Shown here: positions 42,538 to 50,039 of the stretch, piece after piece | Layout of the letters: every line of letters starts with the position of its first letter | Position numbering within the stretch: the first letter of the stretch is position 1 | NCBI RefSeq assembly: GCF_000819805.1 | Contig: NZ_CDCE01000037.1 | Location: forward strand, 279,734 to 343,733 | From: Aeromonas diversa CDC 2478-85 | GTDB lineage: Bacteria > Pseudomonadota > Gammaproteobacteria > Enterobacterales > Aeromonadaceae | Length of the DNA: 64,000 nt | Direction: 5' to 3' | Program-made: the position numbers and the translations under genes | The notes under the pieces: model-generated | The model's database searches: none | What the model saw: only the letters and a program-made list of their open reading frames with translations | What the model was told of the DNA's origin: nothing

Positions 42538-43545
42538 ATGCCCCCACCTATTTTCCCCCCTCTGCTCAAGCCCGGGCAGACCATTGGCTTCTTCTCCCCC
42601 TCGAGTGCGGCCACCGCCTGGGCGCCGGCCCGCTTCGAGCGCGCGCGCACCTTTCTTGAAGGGAAGGGATTTGCCCTGCGTGCCGGCTCCCTGACCGGCA
42701 AGCGGGATCACTGGCGCTCCGGCTCCATCGCCGAGCGTGCCGAAGAGCTCAACGCCCTCATCCGCGATCCCGAGGTGCGCGCCATCATGTCGGTGATTGG
42801 TGGCAGCAACTCCAACTCCCTGCTGCCGTACCTCGATTACGAGGCGCTAAGGCGCGATCCCAAGATAATCATCGGTTACTCGGACGTGACCGCCCTGCTG
42901 CTCGGCATCCATGCCAAGACCGGGCTGATCACCTTCTACGGCCCGGCGCTGGTGGCCTCCTTCGGCGAGTTCGAGCCCCTGGTGGGGCGCACCTTCGATT
43001 ATTTCTCGCGCCTCTGTGTCAGCGGCTGCGCCCCCCATGTGCTGCCAACCCCGACCGAGTGGAGCGATGAGCGTCTCGACTGGGAGAGCCAGAGCCGGGC
43101 CAAGCAGTGCCAGGATAACCAGTTGGTGAGCGTGGGTCGGGGGAGGGTGAGCGGACGCCTCATCGGCGGCAACCTCAACACCATGGCGGGAGTCTGGGGT
43201 TCCCCCTACATGCCGGCCATCGAGGCGGGGGACATCCTCTTTATCGAAGATTGCCTCAAGAGCGCCGAGGTGGTGGAGCGGTCGTTTGCTCACCTCAAGT
43301 TATGCGGTGTGTTCGACCGAATTGGTGGGCTGGTGCTGGGCAAGCACGAGCAGTTCGACAGCCAAGGCAGCGGCAAGCGGCCCCTCGATATCCTGCTCGA
43401 GGTGATTGGATCGCCAACCTTCCCCATTCTGGCGGAGTTTGACTGCGCCCATACTCACCCCATGCTGACCCTGCCCATCGGCGTACAGGCCGAGCTGGAC
43501 GTGGATCGTGCCACCCTGACCCTGCAGGAGCCCTGGTGGCAGTAA
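42538..43545 (+). CDS. S66-family peptidase (LD-carboxypeptidase/MccF-like)
   Basis: The 335-aa product belongs to the S66 serine peptidases: nucleophile elbow IGYSDVTALL with S115, GGNLNTMAGVWGSPYMPAIE-like segment near 220, IEDC near 240 for the catalytic Glu, and a C-terminal AHTHPMLTLPIG with the His. In this family LdcA trims murein tetrapeptides and MccF degrades processed microcin C; the GGNLNT segment with SPYMP looks more like the MccF branch. No microcin genes are near. I prefer ATG 42538 (GGAG upstream) over 42514. No signal peptide. Confidence 0.82.
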   Translation: MPPPIFPPLLKPGQTIGFFSPSSAATAWAPARFERARTFLEGKGFALRAGSLTGKRDHWRSGSIAERAEELNALIRDPEVRAIMSVIGGSNSNSLLPYLDYEALRRDPKIIIGYSDVTALLLGIHAKTGLITFYGPALVASFGEFEPLVGRTFDYFSRLCVSGCAPHVLPTPTEWSDERLDWESQSRAKQCQDNQLVSVGRGRVSGRLIGGNLNTMAGVWGSPYMPAIEAGDILFIEDCLKSAEVVERSFAHLKLCGVFDRIGGLVLGKHEQFDSQGSGKRPLDILLEVIGSPTFPILAEFDCAHTHPMLTLPIGVQAELDVDRATLTLQEPWWQ

Positions 43546-43549
43546 CGAG

Positions 43550-43573
43550 CGGGCCCGCACAGTGGCGGGCCCG
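43550..43573. repeat. GC-rich stem-loop between the S66 gene and acuI
   Basis: The arms cgggcccgc / gcgggcccg lie between the two convergent genes with no T-run on either side. Confidence 0.4.
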
Positions 43574-43592
43574 AGGGTCAAGCGCGACAGGG

Positions 43593-44570
43593 TCAGGCGA
43601 TATTGACCACGACGCGACCTCTTAGCTTGCCCTCCATCAGGGCGTGGGCCGTCTCAATCACCTGATCCAGGGTGATGTCACGGGCGATGAGGCCAAGGAG
43701 TTCACTGTCCACCAGGCGTGACAGCTTCTCCCAGGCCAGGATGCGGCGATCCCGCGGGCACATGACGCTGTCGACCCCGATGAGGCGTACCCCACGCAGA
43801 ATAAAGGGGGCGACCGAGGCGGGCAGGTCGAGCCCCTGGGCCATGCCGCAGGCGGCCACGGCGCCGCCATAGCGCAAGCCGGCGCAGACGTTGGCCAGGG
43901 TATGGCTGCCGACCGTGTCGATGGCGGCCGCCCAGCGCTCGCGGGCCAGCGGTTTGCCCGGCTCGCTCAGCGCCTTGCGGTCGATCACCTCGCTCGCCCC
44001 CAGCGCCTTGAGATACTCCGCCTCCTCCTGCTTGCCGGTGGAGGCCACCACCTCATACCCCTTGCGCGCGAGCAGGGCCACCGCAAAGCTGCCGACACCG
44101 CCGCTGGCGCCGGTGACCAGCACAGGACCTGCCTGCGGGCGAATGCCGGCCTCTTGCAGGGCCATGACGCAGAGCATGGCGGTGTAGCCGGCGGTGCCGA
44201 TGGCCATGGCATCGTGCGCGCTGAGTTCATTGGTGAGCGGGATCAGCCAGTCACCGTCCAGCCGGCACTGCTCGGCCAGGGCTCCCCAGTGCTTCTCGCC
44301 CACACCCCAGCCGTTGAGCAAAACCCGGTCCCCCACCCGGTAGGCGGGATGGTCGCTCTGGGTGACGACACCGGCGAGATCGATCCCCGGCACCATGGGG
44401 AAGCTGCGCACCACGGGGCCGCGGCCCGTGATGGCCAGGGCATCCTTGTAGTTGAGGGTGGAGCAGTGCACCGCGACGGTGACGTTTCCCTCGGGCAGGG
44501 CACTCGCCTCTACCTGGCTGAGGCTGGCTTGATAATGGCCTTCGGGTTTGTCGATGAGAATACAACGCAT
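43593..44570 (-). CDS. acuI: Acrylyl-CoA reductase / YhdH-type MDR oxidoreductase
   Basis: The 325-aa medium-chain reductase (E. coli YhdH 324 aa) has the GroES-like N-terminal part (NYKDALAITGRGPVVRSFPMVPGIDLAG) and a Rossmann nucleotide motif VLVTGASGGVGSFAVALLARKG near 150. It lacks the zinc-binding residues of the alcohol dehydrogenases. YhdH/AcuI reduces acryloyl-CoA with NADPH. The start at 44570 has a GGGGAG site; it is 18 bp downstream of the DUF4377 lipoprotein gene on the same strand. Confidence 0.9.
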   Translation of the reverse strand: MRCILIDKPEGHYQASLSQVEASALPEGNVTVAVHCSTLNYKDALAITGRGPVVRSFPMVPGIDLAGVVTQSDHPAYRVGDRVLLNGWGVGEKHWGALAEQCRLDGDWLIPLTNELSAHDAMAIGTAGYTAMLCVMALQEAGIRPQAGPVLVTGASGGVGSFAVALLARKGYEVVASTGKQEEAEYLKALGASEVIDRKALSEPGKPLARERWAAAIDTVGSHTLANVCAGLRYGGAVAACGMAQGLDLPASVAPFILRGVRLIGVDSVMCPRDRRILAWEKLSRLVDSELLGLIARDITLDQVIETAHALMEGKLRGRVVVNIA

Positions 44571-44588
44571 GAAGTGGCTCCCCAGGTG

Positions 44589-44900
44589 CTAGCGCACCGG
44601 CTGTTTTTCGATGACGCGGACCAGCTGATAGTGCAGGGATGAGCCATCGGCTGGCGGGTTCTTCACCTCACTGACCGCTACCTCGAGTCGATAGCGATAG
44701 CCCGGCTCGAACGCGAATCCCTCGATCTGTTGATAGAAGAGCTGCCAGGGCTCGCTGCTCTCTTCGCGCACCTGCATGCACTTCATGGGGGCGACCCCGA
44801 CGCAGTGGGCCAGTTGGTCGTTGACTTCCATCACCTGGTTGGCGGGGCCTTGGGCACAGCCTGCCAACAGCAGGGCCCCCAGCAGCAGAGAGGATTTCAT
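44589..44900 (-). CDS. DUF4377 domain lipoprotein
   Basis: A 103-aa lipoprotein: signal peptide and lipobox LLLAGC, then DQLAHCVGVAPMKCMQVRE, FYQQIEGFAFEPGYRYRLEV, NPPADGSSLHYQLVRVIEK, the pattern of DUF4377, found alone or next to HslJ-like META domains. Function unknown. The start at 44900 follows AAGGAG; ten codons of open frame before it are dropped. It lies 18 bp upstream of acuI, so the two may be cotranscribed. Confidence 0.85.
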   Translation of the reverse strand: MKSSLLLGALLLAGCAQGPANQVMEVNDQLAHCVGVAPMKCMQVREESSEPWQLFYQQIEGFAFEPGYRYRLEVAVSEVKNPPADGSSLHYQLVRVIEKQPVR

Positions 44901-44939
44901 GAAGACTCCTTCGGGTGGAAAGGGGTTCATTAGAGCGCG

Positions 44940-44970
44940 AAAAAAAGGGGGCAGTCAATGGACTGCCCCC
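44940..44970 (-). terminator. Rho-independent terminator of gltA
   Basis: On the minus strand gggggcagtc / gactgccccc with a 4-nt loop is followed by eight Ts, 15 bp beyond the gltA stop. Confidence 0.9.
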
Positions 44971-44985
44971 GGCTTAGCGGTGCGA

Positions 44986-46272
44986 TCAGCGTTGATCGAG
45001 CGGCACAAACTCGCGCTGGGGCTCGCCGATGTAAAGCTGGCGAGGACGACCGATCTTGCTGTCCGGATCGGAGTGGAACTCGTTCCAGTGGGCGATCCAG
45101 CCGATGGTGCGGGAGATGGCGAAGATCACGGTGAACATGTTCATCGGGATGCCGATCGCCTTCATGATGATGCCGGAGTAGAAGTCCACGTTGGGGTAGA
45201 GCTTCTTCTCGACAAAGTAGGGGTCGGACAGCGCGATGCGCTCGAGCTCCATGGCCACGTCGAGCAGCTGATCCTTGATCTGCAGCTCTTTGAGCACCTC
45301 GTGACAGGTCTCGCGCATCACCTGGGCACGCGGGTCATAGTTCTTGTAGACACGGTGACCGAAGCCCATCAGACGGAACGAGTCGTTCTTGTCCTTGGCG
45401 CGGGCAATGTACTCGGGGATGCGATCGACCGAGCCGATCTCCTCGAGCATGCGCAGGCAGGCTTCGTTGGCACCGCCGTGGGCCGGCCCCCACAGGGAGG
45501 CGATCCCCGCGGCGATACAGGCAAACGGGTTGGCACCGGAGGAGCCAGCCAGACGCACGGTGGAGGTGGAGGCGTTCTGCTCGTGATCCGCGTGCAGGGT
45601 GAAGATGCGATCCATGGCGCGCTCAACCACGGGGTTGACCTTGTACTCCTCGGTCGGCACACCGAACATCATGTGCAGGAAGTTACCGGCATAGGAGAGG
45701 GCGTTACGCGGCTGCATGAAGGGCTGGCCGATGGAGTACTTGTAACACATGGCGGCCAGGGTCGGCATCTTGGAGAGCAGACGGAAGGCGCAGATCTCGC
45801 GGTGCTGCTCGTTGTTGATGTCGAGGGCATCGTGATAGAAGGCGGAGAGGGCGCCGACCACACCACACATGATGGCCATGGGGTGGGAGTCGCGACGGAA
45901 ACCGCGGAAGAAGAAGGCGATTTGCTCGTGCACCATGGTATGACGGGTCACGGTACGCTGGAACTCGGCGAACTGGGCCTTGGTGGGGGCCTCGCCGTAG
46001 AGCAGGATATAGCAGACTTCGAGGTAGCTGGATTCCTTAGCCAGCTGCGCTATGGGGTAGCCACGGTGCAGCAGCACACCCTGATCCCCGTCGATATAGG
46101 TGATCGCCGACTTGCAGGAGCCGGTGGCCATGAAGCCGGGGTCGAAGGTGAAGTAGCCGTGGGCGCCGAGCTTGCGCACGTCGATCACGTCGGGTCCGAT
46201 GGATCCGGAGAGGATAGGTAGTTCAACCGGATCCTGACCGGGTAGATGCAGGGTGGCTATCTTATCAGCCAT
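44986..46272 (-). CDS. gltA: Citrate synthase (type II)
   Basis: The first TCA-cycle enzyme condenses acetyl-CoA and oxaloacetate to citrate. It has 428 aa (E. coli 427). Signatures are [19 protein letters not shown] and [15 protein letters not shown] (active-site histidines), and [13 protein letters not shown] near the Asp. The N-terminal domain of hexameric, NADH-inhibited GltA is present. The gene is divergent from sdhC with a 436-bp gap, as in E. coli. The start at 46272 has AAGGAG upstream. Confidence 0.97.
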   Translation of the reverse strand: MADKIATLHLPGQDPVELPILSGSIGPDVIDVRKLGAHGYFTFDPGFMATGSCKSAITYIDGDQGVLLHRGYPIAQLAKESSYLEVCYILLYGEAPTKAQFAEFQRTVTRHTMVHEQIAFFFRGFRRDSHPMAIMCGVVGALSAFYHDALDINNEQHREICAFRLLSKMPTLAAMCYKYSIGQPFMQPRNALSYAGNFLHMMFGVPTEEYKVNPVVERAMDRIFTLHADHEQNASTSTVRLAGSSGANPFACIAAGIASLWGPAHGGANEACLRMLEEIGSVDRIPEYIARAKDKNDSFRLMGFGHRVYKNYDPRAQVMRETCHEVLKELQIKDQLLDVAMELERIALSDPYFVEKKLYPNVDFYSGIIMKAIGIPMNMFTVIFAISRTIGWIAHWNEFHSDPDSKIGRPRQLYIGEPQREFVPLDQR

Positions 46273-46392
46273 AGCACGTCTCCTTTGCTCTTTATTTATA
46301 TTTTGTTTCCAAGCCCCACTCTATCCCGAGAGAAGGGATGCTGGCAAAGGGTGAAAGACCCAACCAGGGTAACCGGGCGTTTGGAGCGCCCT

Positions 46393-46422
46393 ATTTGAAC
46401 CAGAAGCCCCCATCATTGTCAA
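46393..46422 (-). promoter_or_regulatory. Sigma-70 promoter of gltA
   Basis: On the minus strand TTGACA (46422-46417) is spaced 18 bp from TCAAAT (46398-46393), giving a leader of about 115 nt. Confidence 0.6.
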
Positions 46423-46435
46423 ATTTGCTGATTAC

Positions 46436-46444
46436 TGGTTAACG
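46436..46444. promoter_or_regulatory. TGGTTAACG repeat, copy 1 (gltA-sdhC gap)
   Basis: A 9-mer repeated exactly at 46513-46521. GTTAA cores are typical of ArcA sites, and ArcA represses both flanking operons in E. coli. This is a short motif, so regulation is inferred. Confidence 0.4.
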
Positions 46445-46505
46445 AAGTGTGAAATTGGATATGAGATCTGGTTTATGGTTTTTGTAAAACTGTGTAGGCA
46501 TTTGA

Positions 46506-46534
46506 TTGTCATTGGTTAACGGCGCCGATATACT
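46506..46534 (+). promoter_or_regulatory. Sigma-70 promoter of sdhCDAB with GTTAAC in the spacer
   Basis: TTGTCA (46506-46511) is 17 bp from TATACT (46529-46534). The second TGGTTAACG copy (46513-46521) falls inside the spacer, so a bound repressor would block RNA polymerase. The leader to sdhC would be about 168 nt. The rest of the 436-bp gap shows AT-rich stretches but nothing else I can name. Confidence 0.6.
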
Positions 46535-46708
46535 GCCGCTCGTGGGTGATGGACGTCGGTGTTTGAAACGCTTTCGGAAACTCTGGGATACACCCAATCT
46601 GCTGGATTTTGGCTTTACTGCGCAGTTTTAGTTACAAAAGCCTTACAAACCCGCCCAACGCCCATCAGCGATTGTTAAAACAATAACTAACGTGCTCAAT
46701 GGAGCTGA

Positions 46709-47098
46709 GTGGGCAAAGCCGTGAAAAAGAAAGAGAGACCGGTCAACCTCGACCTGCAAACGATCAGCTTTCCTGTCACTGCCATCGCATCCATCCTGCA
46801 CCGGGTGTCTGGGGTCATCACCTTCGTGGCCCTCTCCATCCTGCTGTGGATGCTTGGTACTTCACTCTCCTCGCCGGAAGGCTTCGAGCAGGTGATGTCC
46901 ATCCTGGACAACATCCTGGTCAAGCTGGTGGTGTGGGGGATCCTGACTGCGCTGGCTTACCACATCGTCGGTGGTATTCGTCACCTGATCATGGATCTTG
47001 GCTATTGTGAAGAGCTGGAATCCGGCAACCAGAGTGCCCGTGTGGCCTTTGTCATTACCGCTGTTCTGGCTGTGCTGGCGGGAGTGCTGGTATGGTAA
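46709..47098 (+). CDS. sdhC: Succinate dehydrogenase cytochrome b556 subunit
   Basis: A 129-aa membrane subunit of complex II, as long as E. coli SdhC. It has three membrane helices and [26 protein letters not shown] near the N-terminus, and the heme-ligand-bearing stretch [18 protein letters not shown] near 85. A GTG start at 46709 is used since GGAG precedes it and the length equals E. coli; a second GTG is four codons on. It overlaps sdhD by 7 bp. Confidence 0.94.
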   Translation: MGKAVKKKERPVNLDLQTISFPVTAIASILHRVSGVITFVALSILLWMLGTSLSSPEGFEQVMSILDNILVKLVVWGILTALAYHIVGGIRHLIMDLGYCEELESGNQSARVAFVITAVLAVLAGVLVW

Positions 47099-47436
47099 CC
47101 AATTCTGCAACCTTCGGGCGCAGCGGCGTACACGATTTCATCCTGATCCGCGCCACCGCCCTCATCATGACCTTCTATACCCTCTATCTGGTGGGTTTCA
47201 TCGCCTTCAACGACATCACCTACGAGGTGTGGGGCGAGTTCTTCGCCTCTACCTTTACCCGGGTGTTCACCCTGCTGGCCCTGCTCAGCGTGCTGATCCA
47301 CGCCTGGATCGGCCTGTGGCAGGTGCTGACTGACTACATCAAGCCGGTCGGTCTGCGCGGTGCCCTGCAATTCGTAGTGGTGGTGGTTCTGCTGGCCTAT
47401 CTGATGACCGGCTTCGTCGTGTTGTGGGGGGTATGA
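47092..47436 (+). CDS. sdhD: Succinate dehydrogenase membrane anchor subunit
   Basis: A 114-aa three-helix membrane subunit (E. coli 115) with [21 protein letters not shown] opening ([10 protein letters not shown]) and [14 protein letters not shown] containing the quinone-site residues. It overlaps sdhC and its stop codon overlaps the sdhA ATG (ATGA), so translation is coupled through sdhCDA. Confidence 0.94.
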   Translation: MVTNSATFGRSGVHDFILIRATALIMTFYTLYLVGFIAFNDITYEVWGEFFASTFTRVFTLLALLSVLIHAWIGLWQVLTDYIKPVGLRGALQFVVVVVLLAYLMTGFVVLWGV

Positions 47437-49199
47437 TGATTCCTGTTCGTGAGTTTGATGCGGTCGTGATCGGTGCCGGCGGTGCCGGCATGCGCGCCGC
47501 CCTGCAGATTGCCCAATCCGGCAAGACCTGCGCGCTGCTTTCCAAGGTTTTCCCGACTCGCTCTCATACCGTGTCCGCTCAGGGCGGTATCACGGTCGCC
47601 CTGGGCAATGCCCACGAGGACAACTGGGAGTGGCACATGTACGACACCGTCAAGGGCTCCGACTACATCGGTGACCAGGACGCCATCGAATACATGTGCA
47701 AGACAGGCCCGGCCGCCATTCTCGAACTCGAGAACATGGGGCTGCCCTTCTCTCGTTTCGACAACGGCCGCGTCTACCAGCGCCCGTTTGGCGGTCAGTC
47801 CAAGAACTTCGGTGGTGAGCAGGCGGCCCGTACCGCAGCCGCAGCCGACCGGACCGGCCACGCCCTGCTGCATACCCTGTATCAGCAGAACGTCAAGAAC
47901 CAGACCACCGTCTTCTCCGAGTGGTATGCCCTGGATCTGGTGAAGAACCAGGACGGCCACGTGGTCGGCTGCACCGCCATCGACATGGAGAGCGGTGAGG
48001 TCGTCTACTTCAAGGCCAAGGCCACCGTGCTCGCCACCGGCGGCGCCGGTCGCATCTATCAGTCCACCACCAACGCCCACATCAACACAGGTGACGGCGT
48101 CGGCATGGCCCTGCGTGCCGGTGTCGGCGTGCAGGACATGGAGATGTGGCAGTTCCACCCGACCGGTATCGCCGGCGCCGGCGTGCTGGTGACCGAAGGG
48201 TGCCGCGGTGAGGGCGGCTATCTGCTGAACAAGGACGGTGAGCGCTTCATGGAGCGTTACGCCCCCAACGCCAAGGACCTGGCCGGCCGCGACGTGGTCG
48301 CCCGCTCCATCATGATCGAGATCCGCGAAGGGCGCGGTTGCGACGGTCCCTGGGGCCCGCACATCAAGCTCAAGCTCGATCACCTGGGCAAGGACGTGCT
48401 CGAATCCCGCCTGCCGGGCATCTGCGAGCTCTCCCGTACCTTCGCCCACGTGGATCCGGTCAAAGAGCCCATCCCCATCATCCCGACCTGCCACTACATG
48501 ATGGGCGGCGTGCCGACCAACGTGAATGGTCAGTGCCTGACCCAGGACAAGGACGGCAACGACGTCCCCGTGGTCGGCCTGTTCGCGGTGGGCGAGATCG
48601 CCTGCGTATCGGTGCACGGCGCCAACCGTCTGGGCGGCAACTCGCTGCTGGATCTGGTGGTCTTCGGCCGCGCCGCCGGCATGCACCTGGTCAACACCCT
48701 GGGCGAGATGGAGCACGGCCGCGAGGCCTCCGAGTCTGATCTGGACGCCGCCCTGGCCCGCTTCAACCGCTGGGAAAATACCCGTAGCGGCGAAGACCCG
48801 GTACAGATCCGCAAGGACCTGCAACGCTGCATGCAGAACAACTTCTCCGTGTTCCGCGAAGGCAAGGCGATGGCCGAAGGGCTCGAAGAGCTCAAGACCA
48901 TTCGCGAGCGCCTCAAGTCTGCCCGTCTGGACGACACCTCCAGGGAGTTCAACACCCAGCGCATCGAGTGTCTGGAGCTGGATAATCTGATGGAGACCGC
49001 GTTTGCGACCGCGGTGGCGGCCAACTTCCGCACCGAGAGCCGTGGCGCCCACTGCCGCTTCGACTATCCGGACCGTGATGATGCCAACTGGCTGTGCCAC
49101 AGCCTCTATCATCCGGACACCGAGTCCATGACCACGCGCAGCGTCAACATGACGCCCAAGACCCGTGAGGCGTTCCCGCCCAAGGTCCGGACCTACTGA
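47433..49199 (+). CDS. sdhA: Succinate dehydrogenase flavoprotein subunit
   Basis: The catalytic flavoprotein of complex II oxidises succinate to fumarate. It has 588 aa, equal to E. coli. The FAD motif [18 protein letters not shown] and the covalent-FAD histidine H45 in [10 protein letters not shown] lie at E. coli positions, which supports the ATG at 47433. Active-site regions [21 protein letters not shown] and [19 protein letters not shown] are present. Confidence 0.97.
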   Translation: MMIPVREFDAVVIGAGGAGMRAALQIAQSGKTCALLSKVFPTRSHTVSAQGGITVALGNAHEDNWEWHMYDTVKGSDYIGDQDAIEYMCKTGPAAILELENMGLPFSRFDNGRVYQRPFGGQSKNFGGEQAARTAAAADRTGHALLHTLYQQNVKNQTTVFSEWYALDLVKNQDGHVVGCTAIDMESGEVVYFKAKATVLATGGAGRIYQSTTNAHINTGDGVGMALRAGVGVQDMEMWQFHPTGIAGAGVLVTEGCRGEGGYLLNKDGERFMERYAPNAKDLAGRDVVARSIMIEIREGRGCDGPWGPHIKLKLDHLGKDVLESRLPGICELSRTFAHVDPVKEPIPIIPTCHYMMGGVPTNVNGQCLTQDKDGNDVPVVGLFAVGEIACVSVHGANRLGGNSLLDLVVFGRAAGMHLVNTLGEMEHGREASESDLDAALARFNRWENTRSGEDPVQIRKDLQRCMQNNFSVFREGKAMAEGLEELKTIRERLKSARLDDTSREFNTQRIECLELDNLMETAFATAVAANFRTESRGAHCRFDYPDRDDANWLCHSLYHPDTESMTTRSVNMTPKTREAFPPKVRTY

Positions 49200-49216
49200 T
49201 TGCGGAGCAGCTCCAA

Positions 49217-49933
49217 ATGAAAGTCACATTCTCGGTCTATCGCTACAACCCGGATATTGATAACGCACCGCACATGAAGGATTATCACCTTGATATTCCT
49301 GAAGGTTCCGACATGATGGTGCTCGATGCCCTGATCCTGCTCAAGGAGCAGGATCCCTCCATCGCCTTCCGCCGCTCCTGCCGCGAAGGGGTCTGTGGTT
49401 CCGACGGTATCAACATGAACGGCAAGAATGGCCTGGCCTGTATCACCCCGCTCTCGGACCTGCTTGGCAAGGGAGAAAAGGTGGTGATCCGGCCGCTGCC
49501 GGGTCTGCCGGTCATCCGGGACCTGGTCATCGACATGACCCAGTTCTACACCCAGTGGGAGAAGGTCAAACCCTTCCTCATTAACAACGACAAGCAACCG
49601 CCCGTGCGTGAGCACCTGCAATCCCCCGAGGAGCGCGCCAAGCTGGACGGCCTGTACGAGTGCATACTCTGTGCCTGCTGCTCCACCTCTTGCCCCTCCT
49701 TCTGGTGGAATCCGGACAAGTTCATCGGCCCTGCCGGTCTGCTCGCCGCCTATCGCTGGCTGGCCGACAGCCGCGACAGCGCGACCGTCGAGCGTCTGGG
49801 CAATCTGGACGACGCCTTCAGCGTCTTCCGCTGCCACGGCATCATGAACTGCGTGAACGTCTGTCCCAAGGGCCTCAACCCGACCAAGGCCATCGGCCAT
49901 ATCAAGTCGATGCTCCTGAATCGGGCGGTATAA
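49217..49933 (+). CDS. sdhB: Succinate dehydrogenase iron-sulfur subunit
   Basis: A 238-aa electron-transfer subunit (E. coli 238). The ferredoxin-type 2Fe-2S site is CREGVCGSDGINMNGKNGLAC near 55-75, and two C-terminal clusters use CILCACCSTSCP near 150 and CHGIMNCVNVCPKGLNP near 205. It passes electrons from SdhA to quinone. It follows sdhA by 17 bp. Confidence 0.96.
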   Translation: MKVTFSVYRYNPDIDNAPHMKDYHLDIPEGSDMMVLDALILLKEQDPSIAFRRSCREGVCGSDGINMNGKNGLACITPLSDLLGKGEKVVIRPLPGLPVIRDLVIDMTQFYTQWEKVKPFLINNDKQPPVREHLQSPEERAKLDGLYECILCACCSTSCPSFWWNPDKFIGPAGLLAAYRWLADSRDSATVERLGNLDDAFSVFRCHGIMNCVNVCPKGLNPTKAIGHIKSMLLNRAV

Positions 49934-49960
49934 GCCCAACGGGCTCTGGCCCAACCTCCG

Positions 49961-50004
49961 GATAGCCATTCACCGTGTAGGATGGCTATCTGTTACACCC
50001 TACA
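49961..50004 (+). promoter_or_regulatory. Two overlapping inverted repeats between sdhB and sucA
   Basis: gatagccat (49961-49969) pairs with atggctatc (49982-49990), and tgtagg (49976-49981) pairs with cctaca (49999-50004). The second repeat uses sequence between and after the arms of the first, so the two hairpins are partly exclusive. No U-run follows. Confidence 0.45.
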
Positions 50005-50039
50005 AGCTGCTAGACAGAGAAGAAGTACAAGGGATCGAA

